Assembly (NCBI GenBank): GCA_033675265.1
Contig: JAUJYZ010000074.1
Span: 531,132-595,131 of the forward strand
Length of the DNA: 64,000 nucleotides
DNA from: Actinostola sp. cb2023
Lineage: Eukaryota > Cnidaria > Anthozoa > Actiniaria > Actinostolidae
Reading direction: 5' to 3'
Positions 43,215-57,300 of this stretch are shown piece after piece. Below the pieces are notes generated by a model. It was given only the letters and a program-made list of their open reading frames with translations, did no database searches and was not told the origin of the DNA. The translations under genes were made by a program, and so were the position numbers. Position 1 is the stretch's first letter. Each line of letters starts with the position of its first letter.

Positions 43215-45377
43215 TATACTTTCCAAGAGCCGTTTTAATTACTTCAAAAGAAGCCGCCTCATTATCTATTGTTTGAAATGACTACGGCTCATGATTAGCA
43301 CGACGTTTGACTGAACTAGGCCTTAAACATGTTTTAAAGTGGTTTAACTAAACAGGTTTAGAAAATTATCTACAAACGCTGCATAATCTTTGGCACAAAA
43401 CTGCTGGTAAACTGTCCTTTATGTTTCATAGTATAAATTCTATGCAGTTTGATTCTTGTAAAAATACCCAAAGATAGAGGGAGAAAAAAATTCAGTTTCA
43501 CTAAACTAAGGTTAGATGTGAATGGAGTATTACTATTACATTATTGTAAGCCGATATTGTGACACGTAATAAATAAAGTGTATTATTATTATTATTATAT
43601 ATATTATTATTTGTTCTGTATATTCTCCATCAGTTTTCATTTCTATACATATTATTATTATTATTGAGATAAACATTTTGCTCCAAAACAGCGTATATAT
43701 TTGATTGTCATTGAATGCTATTTTTATGGTGTGCCGCCCTCTTCCTTACTTACAATAGCCTATTTCAGTAGACTTCCACTAAGCGGAAAGTTGAAACTGA
43801 AGGGTGTGTATATTTGAAAATCAAAACAGGAACTTCGCTTTCATTTGATAAACTGTTTTCAAAGTCGAACTGAACCGGTTTACAGTCGCAAAGTATTCTA
43901 CACTGGTACGTTCACCAAACACCGAGAGAACTTCATATTTCGAAGTTCAAGTTCTTGTTCGTCAGACTGCTTATAGCTGTCTTTCTGTTGTGCTGTAATA
44001 GCTGTCACTGTAGTACAACGAGTAACTCGGTAACAGCTCCACAAGGCTAGTTATCGACGCGATACGACTCTACAACTCAGCGTATACATTGTAAGTATTT
44101 CAGTCAGGTTAGCTTTTATTCTTTTGATAAGAGAAACGTTGATGTGTCGTTGGATATATTGTCGCCATTAAACTTTCGTAGAAGGGGTGGGTGGTTTCTT
44201 CTCTGATATATAGCTAATTGCATAATCGTTGTCGGGTTGAGAATCATAAATCATAGAAGCTGAGACCGCAAGGATGGATGGGAAATCAGTTCATGAGCTA
44301 CATTACATACAGATATATTCAATGTTCTCGTAGTTTTGAAGGTATCTACGCTATTTAACTAAGATCCTACAAGTCTGGATAAAAAGGTCGATGATTTGAC
44401 AGTGTTATTTGAGAGTTTTAATTTCCCAGAATTCCTTTTGATCATAGCTTTCATGATTTTCAACCCGACAACGATTATGCAATTAGCTATATACACCTAT
44501 TTCATAAAACGTCGCGTTCAAAGCAACAAGCGTCAAGCCAAGACCGAAGTAGATGCTGGTTATGTGCTGGAAAATTATTTGAAAAGTTACAATTGTTTCT
44601 ATAAGGACTAATTACAAAATGTGAACATTTTCACGTGCTTGTTTGCATAAATATATCACACACAAAACCAGCATCTACTTCGGTCTTGGCTTATAACGCT
44701 TAGTGTTGCTTTGAACGCGACGTTTTTTGAAATATAGGTGTGTACAGAGAGATCGATACGTTATAAAGCACGGCCAAGTGGGGTGTGGCCAAGTCCTTCT
44801 ATTAGGGACCGCAGTAATAAGTAGAATACTGGTGTACCTCTCCCAGCACTCCACTGAGGTGCGGTATGCAGAAACATTACGCAAAGTAAGGAAATTGTCA
44901 CAACTTCATTCGTCGTTTTCTAATAAATTGATTGAGCTTGCATAATTTTTCCGCAATACCTCACTCAGCACTCAGTAATGTATACATACAGTACATGGTG
45001 TTATAAAAACTCATTACAAGGTTACAATTGTCAAACATCTAAACAAACGGGCACTAAAACAGTACTAGCTTCAATGTATACACAAGAAAGGTTTTTAGTA
45101 CCCAAAGCAAAGAGAGTCACTATTATAATACTACGTTGTCATGGTTACCATTGTCGCTTACTTTCGCTTGCTAGAGTAGTGTTAGAACAGCTGTAAGTAG
45201 CTTGTTGGCTGTGTTGGCTTTTCTTGAGGTATTAAAGCAGGTTTTTATTATGTCTTTTGTTTCTTTTATGGAGCATTAAACAAACAAAGACTTGTACTTT
45301 AACACACACTGATATATAGGTAATCACCAGTTTAGTGCTGGACGTTCTACCTGAAGGACTGATACACGAAACAAGAC
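43215..45377. other. Intergenic region and probable 5' leader of the DD3-3-like gene
   Basis: Holds an ATT-rich tail near 43580-43610 and an inverted repeat with arms at 44491-44563 and 44666-44743 (AAAACGTCGCGTTCAAAGCA against TGCTTTGAACGCGACGTTTT). A GTAAGT at 44089 could be the donor of a non-coding first exon, with an acceptor near 45328 (AATCACCAG); this is speculative. Short open frames show no domain. Confidence 0.4.
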
Positions 45378-48300
45378 ATGAATTGGAGGACGATTTTGTT
45401 GGTCAGCTCGCTGTTTCTCGTTGGTTTTGCAGACATCAACTTGCACAATCCAAGGTAACACTTGATACTGGCTTTTATTGTTCGTCTTCGTCTTATTATT
45501 CGTCTTCTTTCAGCTGTGTTACAGTTTTCGTTCTCATTTTTTCTGAGTTCTCGCTTTTCTAATCGCTGTTCTGCTCAGTCGCTTTTATCTCGCTTCACGC
45601 TTCTCACTGAGTAGTCCCTGTTAGTATATTTTTGTTTCCTTCCTGACATGCAGGGGTGGTAATAATCGCCTGGACGAACCCAACCGAGATCGACGTAATG
45701 CGAGAAGGTAAATAAAGGTTTGGATGTACTTGACTGAATGAACTACTCACCGCCTGTCGCTGTTATTTGTAGGTTGTTTGATTCCCAAAACAACAACCGT
45801 GGAGGACATAATGTCGGAGGGTTGTATTACTATGGCGGCTCGAAGTTACAAATCCAGTGGTAAGTTCATGCTACACACGAAAAACTTGATATTATATAGG
45901 GAGAGGAGGTGATACACCCGGCTAGGTGAAGAGTTATGTACACTCTGATAGGGTAGAAGATACTAGGGGAGGAGTTGTACACCCGGTGGTGAATAATGCC
46001 CGGTCCACCATTGTACCTGAATTAGCATTAAGGTAAATACCCTGTCATACTTTTTTCCCGGGGATGACAAAAAGTATCCGGTCGTCAATTATAGCTGAGG
46101 TAAATTACGTACCGGGTCAAAAATCAACCCCGGTACGCATGGTGATATAATGTGTGTTTTGTGTGGTTTTGTTTCAGGGCCAATCAACACAGTTGTAGTG
46201 ATAGAAACAACAACTGTGAAGTGATTATCCAGTATATGTGCAACGGCAAACTACGCGATGGCACGACATATCAACAAGGGTATGGTATGGCTGACAGTAT
46301 AATAGTGGACTAGTCTAGGCAATAGCTGATCGTGATGTTATACATTGGCCTGAGCTAAGGATCTAAAGCTCCCTATCTAGTTGTTGACGTGTAGAGAGAA
46401 GAGAGGAAAGGAATGAAGAATGGGAGGGAAGAGGGATTCTGTTCTACCTGATCCCAGTGTCAGGACAACAAAACCCCTCCAAGGTATAGGGGCATGAGGA
46501 AGACGAGAGGGCAGCTCTCTCCCCCCTCCCCCCCCCGAAAAAGTTCCACTACTTTGAACATAATCGCGCTAGGCTTTGCAGTCGTAGCGCGCACACCGCC
46601 TGGCTTTTATCTGTGCGTTGCCCGCTTCTTGTCAAAAAATATGTTTCTATCGAGCTATCATTCACTTTTTTTTTGTTCTACGAAGGACGATTCCCGAAGA
46701 TCCTAAGAAATGCTACAATCAGGACTGTAACTCGGATGTAAGGTAACAACCCCTACTGCTATTCACTCTTTGAACAACCGGGGTCTGTATCTGTGTCTTT
46801 GTTGCCATAGATACGGCATGCATGAAGACTTCCAATATTACTCACGTTGCAAGACTCGTGAGCGTAACATGGGTCTATATACCGCTGACCAGCGTCTTCG
46901 CGGTAACTCGGCTAAATACACCAGACAGGATCGCGCTGGTACCAGGTATGGCTATGAGTGCCCAGAGGAACGCGACTACTACCCATACTGGCATCCTTCA
47001 CCCTGGAAGGTGAGTACGAAAACACTGCGCAGCATTGTACCTTAGTAATCTACTAAGTACGAAAACATGCACTGCGCAGCCGTAAGAAAAATGGCGGCTG
47101 TAGCGTTAACCTAGAACTTATTATTATTATATTATTATTATTAACCACAATCCTTTGCGAGCCTAATTCACACATTGTAGCGTAATGTGTCTAGCTCTAT
47201 ATCACAATATCATAGGCGCGCAATCAACAATTGTCTCTACGCAATACAAACATCAAGAGTTCCAGACTTTCGGTACGCACGCAATGCATTATGAGATTAT
47301 TACAAAGGAAAAGTGAGCACCAATTCTAGACACAGGGAGCCCAAGCTATGTTTTTGCTCACTTGGTGCTCACTTTTCCTTTGTAATAATCTCACAATGCA
47401 TTGCGCGCGTACCGGAAGTCTGGAACTCTTGATGCTTGTATGAGTGCGCGCGCATTGTAGCAAGTTGTAACAAGCTTTTGTCTGTCTAGGATATCGCTGT
47501 GATGACGAATGATGTTAAACGCTGTCCATACTACCAAGAACAGAGTGCAAATGTCAAAGGTCGTTGGTATTGTAAAGTTGAAGGTGATGTGGGGAAGGCT
47601 GTGATACCCAACAACAAACAAGGCTGTTTGGTTAGTAGTGAACAATCAAAGGTCGTTGGTATTGTAAAGTTGAAGGTGATGTGGGGAAGGCTGTGATACC
47701 CAACAACAAACAAGGCTGTTTGGTTAGTAGTGAACAATCAAAGGTCGTTGGTATTGTAAAGTTGAAGGTGATGTAGGGAAGGCCGTGATACCCAACAACA
47801 AACAAGGCTGTTTGGTTAGTAGTAGACAATCAAAGGTCGTTGGTATTGTAAAGTTGAAGGTGATGTAGGGAAGGCCGTGATACCCAACAACAAACAAGGC
47901 TGTTTGGTTAGTAGTAGACAATCAAAGGTCGTTGGTATTGTAAAGTTGAAGGTGATGTGTGGGGAAGGCTGTGATACCCAACAACAAACAAGGCTGTTTG
48001 GTTAGTAGTAGACAATCAAAGGTCGTTGGTATTGTAAAGTTGAAGGTGATGTAGGGAAGACTGTGATACCCAACAACAAACAAGGCTGTTTGGTTAGTAG
48101 TGAACAATCAAAGGTCGTTGGTATTGTAAAGTTGAAGGTGATGTAGGGAAGGCCGTGATACCCAACAACAAACAAGGCTGTTTGGTTAGTAGTAAACAAT
48201 CGAGAACAACATGAACAATTGTAGTTTAAAGCCACGTATAGATAGATTGAATGCAATAATGGCGTCCAATTTCAATTGCCATTGTTCTGGACCGACTAAC

Positions 48301-51300
48301 CTCGTGTTCATGTGAAAATGCTTTTGTGTTTCCACATGAACACAAGGTTAGTCAGTCTAGAACATGCAATTGAAATTGGACGCCATGGTTTGCACGATAG
48401 ATGACAGGTACAATAAACACATTTTACATGCACGAAAAAAAATTCAATTCCTCAGCTTGGGGAAATGTATTCTTTTATCCCGACATCCAACATGGCTTTT
48501 GTCACGTGATCGTGCAAACCTTACGTATAGGGAAGATATTTGCTAGCTAGACGTAGGAACAGACGTTTTTTTTAATTTTATTATTATTTTTATTTTTTTT
48601 ATTTTTAATTTTTTAATTTTTTTAAATCAGTTGATTTGTAGCATGGGAGGGGAAGGTGCGTACCATATTTGTCGCCCTGCTCTGCAACCCTCATTTTTAA
48701 TATGTTAATCGATATTCATTCATCCACCAGGCCTTTCAACACCTTCATATTTGTCGCCCTGCTCTGCAACCCTCATTTTTAATATGTTAATCGATATTCA
48801 TTCATCCACCAGGCCTTTCAACACCCTGCCGGTGATGCCAACGCAGTACGTGGTCAGTGGGTTTACAAAGCAGCGCATGGGATCCCTGCACCAGACTGTA
48901 GTGAGTCACAATGGTCACGTGATAATCACCAAGGCAACACCATGGGTGGTTATTTTATGTCTTTCAACTGGACTGTCCCTAACATCAACGAAGACAAGTG
49001 TGTCATGCGAATAAGGTAAGAAAAGAGACTGGGGACGAGCAACCATGCTCCGAATATGGAATTTCCAAATAAATTTCGTTTCCAAATATGGAAGTTAGGT
49101 ACCAAATATGGAAGTTCTTTTCCAAATATGGAATTTCGTTTCCAAATATGGAATTTCGTTTCCAAATATGGAAGTTCGTTGCCAAATATAGAAGTTCTTT
49201 GCCAAATATGAAAGTTCGTGTTCGTTACCAAATATGGAAGTTCGTTACCAAGTATGGGAGTTCGTTACCAAATATGGGAGTTTGTTGCCAAATATATGGA
49301 AGTTTGTTACCAAGGGAGTTCGTTGCCAAATATGGAAGTTCGTTACCAAATATGGGAGTTCGTTGCAAAACATGGAAGTGCGTTACCAAATATGGGAGTT
49401 CGTTACCAAATTTGGGAGTTCGTTGCCAAACATATGGAAGTTCGTTACCAAATATGGAGTTCGTGCCAAATATGGAAGTTCGTTACCAAATATGGAAGTT
49501 CGTTACCAAATATGGATTTGGTCGGAGAATATTTCCATCCTGAAGGACAAAAGGCTTATATTATTTGATTTACTCAGTCTCTTCTTTCATTAGGTATAAC
49601 ATTTCTACAGGAGAGTACGATGGTTGGGACTCTGACGTCAATCATAATCTCAACCCTCGAAGGCTAAACGTTGGCGCTCGTTTTGGCCTCGACTTCAATA
49701 CCGCTACCAAGCGAGGTTACATTCTACGAGGTAACCCGGATGTGCACATGTTTGACGGCTTGTCGACATTTAGACTCCGCATTAACGTCAACACTGGAAA
49801 CTTTGGAAGGACGTTTCAAGATCGGTAAATTGTAGTGATGTTCATGGGCTCCCTGTGCTGTTCTGTTTGGAATGGTTTGATCAGCAGCATTATGATTCTT
49901 ATCACTGCAATCATCATCAGCAGCAGCAGCGCTGCCCAGTGGCCATCATCATTCATATGATGAACTTATGAACTGGTCACCAACCATCATCATTATCGTC
50001 ACAATCTTCATAGTCATCATTATCATAATTGACCGATCTTTAAAATACTTAAAATTCCACTTAGCCTCGCATTCATGTGTAGTTTGTTTTGTTATTCTAA
50101 TTTTTCCTTTTGTTTTTTATCTTGGAAGTGAGGCTAACCTGAATTTCGAGTAGTTTTAAGATAGGGGTCAATTATCGTCATCATCATCGTCACCACCACA
50201 ATCATCATTATTACCTCATCATTTTCAGTAACTTAAGTTTCTTGTACATTCCTCAGAACCCATTTGTTTTCGATACGCAAAAGACCCGGAAGTCTGAAGG
50301 GGAAGAAGATTTATAACGTCAATGTGCGTGGTAAACGAGGTAACATAGTGCAAGTCTTCCCATCGACCGAGTACGACTTTGTACCCAATACATTGGTGGT
50401 GTCAGATGGAGACTTGGTGCACTTCCAGTGAGTAAGACTTCCTTCTCAGGCTTAGTTGAGACAATGAGGGTTTATCATGTAATCGCAAAACTCATAGGAC
50501 AAAAATATGATTATCATAGCTGGAAAGAGCTCGTTGAAATTAGTAAAAATGTGAAGTTTGGAAAAGATCGCTTCACAAATTGCGAAGATATGAATTTTCA
50601 ACAATCGAAATTTTGTATGAAAACCTTTGTTAGAGGCAAGAGTTGCCTCCAAGCGAATTCATATAAAATTTCGATTTTTGAAAATTCCTATCTTCGCAAT
50701 TTGTAAAGCGATCTTTTCCAAACTTCACATTTTTACTAATTTCAACGAGCTCTTTCCAGCTATGATAATCATATTTTTGTCCTATGAGTTTTGAAATTAC
50801 ATGATAAACCCTCATTATAGCTTATACGATGTCATGTTAGAAGTATTTATTTTCTCAACGAGAATCTCTTTGATAGCGTTTTCACCATGCGTATCCATTT
50901 TCAGATGGACTGGTTCCAACACAAACGACAGAAATAACGCAGGCCAAGGTTTACGAGGAACCGATAGATCTAACGTGGTGCCTATCAAATATGGTGAATG
51001 GGGAAGGAACTACCCAGCTAACATATCCACTGCTAACTTCTTGGGCTTTAAAGCGAATGACCTGAAAAACCTAGCTATCTTGAGACCAAGTAAGACATAC
51101 ATACAGCTTATTTGATGGTTTGACAGATAATACGCGCAGATATTTTACGAGTTGCGTAGTATTTTTCTGAGCCCGCAAGTATTAGAGTCGTTTTCGTATG
51201 AGTGGGAAGTAGTTACGGTATACCGTGACCGTATCGCGCCATCATCATGCCATATCCAAGCATTCTGATTGGTTAAGCGATGATTTTGCGCGCTGTACCA

Positions 51301-54300
51301 TGACCGTAACTCCGTACCGTAGGTTTCCCACTCATATAAAAACGACTCTATCTGTCAAACCTTCAAATAAGGGGTTTATTATTACAGATATGTTTTTTAG
51401 TTTCTTGTATTCAGTCAATAACGAGAAATCGACTTCAATATACGTGACGATTTTATTCTTCTACAGATCAACTCCATGGAGAGTTATCAGAACTAAACGA
51501 CGCAGGGACCTATTTTGACCTGGGGCCCAGGACGGTTACTGGTGTAGGGACCTACTACTACATGTGCACTAGGAATAATAACTTCTCTAATCGAAGCCAA
51601 AAAGGACGAATCATTATCAACAGCCATCCTTCAGTCGACAAGAGGATTGGATGGAATGGAGGCAGTCTCGTGAATGGGTAGACTATCTAACTGATAGACA
51701 TAGATAGATGTAGTATATAGAGGTTAAGGAGAGTGTTGAGGGGAGAGTGAAACACCCCACCCACCCCCTCCTTCATTACATTGGCTCCATTGTCATTTAG
51801 TCATCTCGTCATTAATTGGTCTCAGTTTGTAGTTATTGATGATGGGGAAAAGCACGCCATTCTACAATCATGTTGGATTTCAATGACTAGATATTATCAC
51901 ATACTTTAATATACCACACAACGTCACACTATACGCCACCCTACGTCACACTATACGCCACCCTACGTCACACTATACGCCACCCTACATCACACTACAC
52001 CATACTATGCATCACCCTACGTCACACTACGTCGCATACGTCATATTACATCACACTAGCTACATTACACTACGTCACAATCATGTTTCACTACACCACA
52101 TCACACCATACCACACCAGCATTCCATAGATTTGCCACAAGTCATCAGTCGTATTGCGCATGCTCATCACGAGGTCACGTGTTTTACTCTCCTACTCGTA
52201 CTTTCCAAGATAATGTTCTGTTATTTTATTATCAGCAAAATAAAAACGTTTAAAACGAACGACCATTTTGTTGTTGGTTTTGTCTTTAGCGCTGGAGAGT
52301 TAACTTGTGCATGAGAATGCGCGTACGAAATGATCGATAGCAGCAGCTAGAATGAAACTTAAATCAGACGCTTGGAGATTCTTCCTGCAGAAGATCAGTG
52401 CACTTTACAACTTAACATTGTTGCGTTGCAAGTTGAAAAGAAAATGTTGCTCGTATTACCACTCCGCGCGCAACACACTTTCTTTGTTGCACGAAGTAGA
52501 CAACAAAGAAAATGTTGCTCGTATTACCACTCCGCGCGCAACACACTTTCTTTGTTGCACGAAGTAGACAACAAAGAAAATGTTGCTCGTATTACCACTC
52601 CGCGCGCAACACACTTTCTTTGTTGCACGAAGTAGACAACAAAGAAAATATTGCTCGTATTACCACTCCGCGCACAACACACTTTCTTTGTTGCACGAAG
52701 TAGACAACAAAGAAAATGTTGCTCGTATTACCACTCCGCGCGCAACACACTTTCTTTGTTGCACGAAGTAGACAACAAAGAAAATGTTGCTCGTATTACC
52801 ACTCCGCGCGCAACACACTTTCTTTGTTGCACGAAGTAGACAACAAAGAAAATATTGCTCGTATTACCACTCCGCGCGCAAAACACTTTCTTTGTTGCAC
52901 GAAGTAGACAACAAAGAAAATGTTGCTCGTATTACCACTCCGCGCGCAACACACTTTCTTTGTTGCACGAAGTAGACAACAAAGAAAATGTTGCTCGTAT
53001 TACCACTCCGCGCACAACACACTTTCTTTGTTGCACGAAGTAGACAACAAAGAAAATGTTGCTCGTATTACCACTCCGCGCACAACACACTTTCTTTGTT
53101 GCACGAAGTAGACAACAAAGAAAATGTTGCTCGTATTACCACTCCGCGCGCAACACACTTTCTTTGTTGCACGAAGTAGACAACAAAGAAAATGTTGCTC
53201 GTATTACCACTCCGTGCGCAACACACTTTCTTTGTTGCACGAAGTAGACAACAAAGAAAATGTTGCTCGTATTACCACTCCGCGCGCAACACACTTTCTT
53301 TGTTGCACGAAGTAGACAACAAAGAAAATGTTGCTCGTATTACCACTCCGCGCGCAACACACTTTCTTTGTTGCACGAAGTAGACAACAAAGAAAATGTT
53401 GCTCGTATTACCACTCCGCGCGCAACACACTTTCTTTGTTGCACGAAGTAGACAACAAAGAAAATGTTGCTCGTATTACCACTCGCGCGCGCAACACACT
53501 TTCTTTGTTGCACGAAGTAGACAACAAAGAAAATGTTGCTCGTATTACCACTCCGCGCACAACACACTTTCTTTGTTGCACGAAGTAGACAACAAAGAAA
53601 ATGTTGCTCGTATTACCACTCCGCGCGCAACACACTTTCTTTGTTGCACGAAGTAGACAACAAAGAAAATGTTGCTCGTATTACCACTCCGCGCACAACA
53701 CACTTTCTTTGTTGCACGAAGTAGACAACAAAGAAAATGTTGCTCGTATTACCACTCCGCGCGCAACACACTTTCTTTGTTGCACGAAGTAGACAACAAA
53801 GAAAATGTTGCTCGTATTACCACTCCGCGCGCAAAACACTTTCTTTGTTGCACGAAGTAGACAACAAAGAAAATGTTGCTCGTATTACCACTCCGCGCGC
53901 AAAACACTTTCTTTGTTGCACGAAGTAGACAACAAAGAAAATGTTGCTCGTATTACCACTCCGCGCGCAACACACTTTCTTTGTTGCACGAAGTAGACAA
54001 CAAAGAAAATGTTGCTCGTATTACCACTCCGCGCGCAACACACTTTCTTTGTTGCACGAAGTAGACAACAAAGAAAATGTTGCTCGTATTACCACTCCGT
54101 GCGCAACACACTTTCTTTGTTGCACGAAGTAGACAACAAAGAAAATGTTGCTCGTATTACCACTCCGCGCGCAACACACTTTCTTTGTTGCACGAAGTAG
54201 ACAACAAAGAAAATGTTGCTCGTATTACCACTCCGCGCACAACACACTTTCTTTGTTGCACGAAGTAGACAACAAAGAAAATGTTGCTCGTATTACCACT

Positions 54301-57300
54301 CCGCGCGCAACACACTTTCTTTGTTGCACGAAGTAGACAACAAAGAAAATGTTGCTCGTATTACCACTCCGTGCGCAACACACTTTCTTTGTTGCACGAA
54401 GTAGACAACAAAGAAAATGTTGCTCGTATTACCACTCCGCGCGCAACACACTTTCTTTGTTGCACGAAGTAGACAACAAAGAAAATGTTGCTCGTATTAC
54501 CACTCCGCGCGCAACACACTTTCTTTGTTGCACGAAGTAGACAACAAAGAAAATGTTGCTCGTATTACCACTCCGCGCGCAACACACTTTCTTTGTTGCA
54601 CGAAGTAGACAACAAAGAAAATGTTGCTCGTATTACCACTCCGCGCGCAACACACTTTCTTTGTTGCACGAAGTAGACAACAAAGAAAATGTTGCTCGTA
54701 TTACCACTCCGTGCGCAACACACTTTCTTTGTTGCACGAAGTAGACAACAAAGAAAATGTTGCTCGTATTACCACTCCGCGCGCAACACACTTTCTTTGT
54801 TGCACGAAGTAGACAACAAAGAAAATGTTGCTCGTATTACCACTCCGCGCACAACACACTTTCTTTGTTGCACGAAGTAGACAACAAAGAAAATGTTGCT
54901 CGTATTACCACTCCGCGCGCAACACACTTTCTTTGTTGCACGAAGTAGACAACAAAGAAAATGTTGCTCGTATTACCACTCCGTGCGCAACACACTTTCT
55001 TTGTTGCACGAAGTAGACAACAAAGAAAATGTTGCTCGTATTACCACTCCGCGCGCAACACACTTTCTTTGTTGCACGAAATAGACAACAAAGAAAATGT
55101 TGCTCGTATTACCACTCCGCGCACAACACACTTTCTTTGTTGCACGAAGTAGACAACAAAGAAAATGTTGCTCGTATTACCACTCCGCGCGCAACACACT
55201 TTCTTTGTTGCACGAAGTAGACAACAAAGAAAATGTTGCTCGTATTACCACTCCGCGCGCAACACACTTTCTTTGTTGCACGAAGTAGACAACAAAGAAA
55301 ATGTTGCTCGTATTACCACTCCGCGCGCAACACACTTTCTTTGTTGCACGAAGTAGACAACAAAGAAAATGTTGCTCGTATTACCACTCCGCGCGCAACA
55401 CACTTTCTTTGTTGCACGAAGTAGACAACAAAAGAAAATGTTGCTCGTATTACCACTCCGCGCGCAACACACTTTCTTTGTTGCACGAAGTAGACAACAA
55501 AGAAAATGTTGGTCGTATTACCACTCCGCGCGCAACACACTTTCTTTGTTGCACGAAGTAGACAACAAAGAAAATGTTGCTCGTATTACCACTCCGTGCG
55601 CAACACACTTTCTTTGTTGCACGAAGTAGACAACAAAGAAAATGTTGGTCGTATTACCACTCCGCGCGCAACACACTTTCTTTGTTGCACGAAGTAGACA
55701 ACAAAGAAAATGTTGCTCGTATTACCACTCCGCGCACAACACACTTTCTTTGTTGCACGAAGTAGACAACAAAGAAAATGTTGGTCGTATTACCACTCCG
55801 CGCACAACACACTTTCTTTGTTGCACGAAGTAGACAACAAAGAAAATGTTGCTCGTATTACCACTCCGCGCGCAACACACTTTCTTTGTTGCACGAAGTA
55901 GACAACAAAGAAAATGTTGCTCGTATTACCACTCCGCGCACAACACACTTTCTTTGTTGCACGAAGTAGACAACAAAGAAAATGTTGGTCGTATTACCAC
56001 TCCGCGCACAACACACTTTCTTTGTTGCACGAAGTAGACAACAAAGAAAATGTTGCTCGTATTACCACTCCGCGCGCAACACACTTTCTTTGTTGCACGA
56101 AGTAGACAACAAAGAAAATGTTGCTCGTATTACCACTCCGCGCACAACACACTTTCTTTGTTGCACGAAGTAGACAACAAAGAAAATGTTACTCGTATTA
56201 CCACTCCGCGCGCAACACACTTTCTTTGTTGCACGAAGTAGACAACAAAGAAAATGTTGCTCGTATTACCACTCCGCGCGCAACACACTTTCTTTGTTGC
56301 ACGAAGTAGACAACAAAGAAAATGTTGCTCGTATTACCACTCCGCGCGCAACACACTTTCTTTGTTGCACGAAGTACACAACAAAGAAAATGTTGCTCGT
56401 ATTACCACTCCGCGCGCAAAACACTTTCTTTGTTGCACGAAGTAGACAACAAAGAAAATGTTGCTCGTATTACCACTCCGCGCACAACACACTTTCTTTG
56501 TTGCACGAAGTAGACAACAAAGAAAATGTTGCTCGTATTACCACTCCGCGCACAACACACTTTCTTTGTTGCACGAAGTAGACAACAAAGAAAATGTTGC
56601 TCGTATTACCACTCCGTGCGCAACACACTTTCTTTGTTGCACGAAGTAGACAACAAAGAAAATGTTGCTCGTATTACCACTCCGCGCGCAACACACTTTC
56701 TTTGTTGCACGAAGTAGACAACAAAGAAAATGTTGCTCGTATTACCACTCCGCGCGCGCAACACACTTTCTTTGTTGCACGAAGTAGACAACAAAGAAAA
56801 TGTTGCTCGTATTACCACTCCGCGCGCAACACACTTTCTTTGTTGCACGAAGTAGACAACAAAGAAAATGTTGCTCGTATTACCACTCCTCCGCGCGCAA
56901 CACACTTTCTTTGTTGCACGAAGTAGACAACAAAGAAAATGTTGCTCGTATTACCACTCCGCGCGCAACACACTTTCTTTGTTGCACGAAGTAGACAACA
57001 AAGAAAATGTTGCTCGTATTACCACTCCGCGCGCAACACACTTTCTTTGTTGCACGAAGTAGACAACAAAGAAAATGTTGCTCGTATTACCACTCCGCGC
57101 GCAACACACTTTCTTTGTTGCACGAAGTAGACAACAAAGAAAATGTTGCTCGTATTACCACTCCGCGCGCAACACACTTTCTTTGTTGCACGAAGTAGAC
57201 AACAAAGAAAATGTTGCTCGTATTACCACTCCGCGCGCAACACACTTTCTTTGTTGCACGAAGTAGACAACAAAGAAAATGTTGCTCGTATTACCACTCC

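Noticed and set aside
50428..50815. Two mirrored open frames of 92 and 61 residues
   Set aside because: They are the two arms of the 354-bp foldback read on opposite strands and are intronic.
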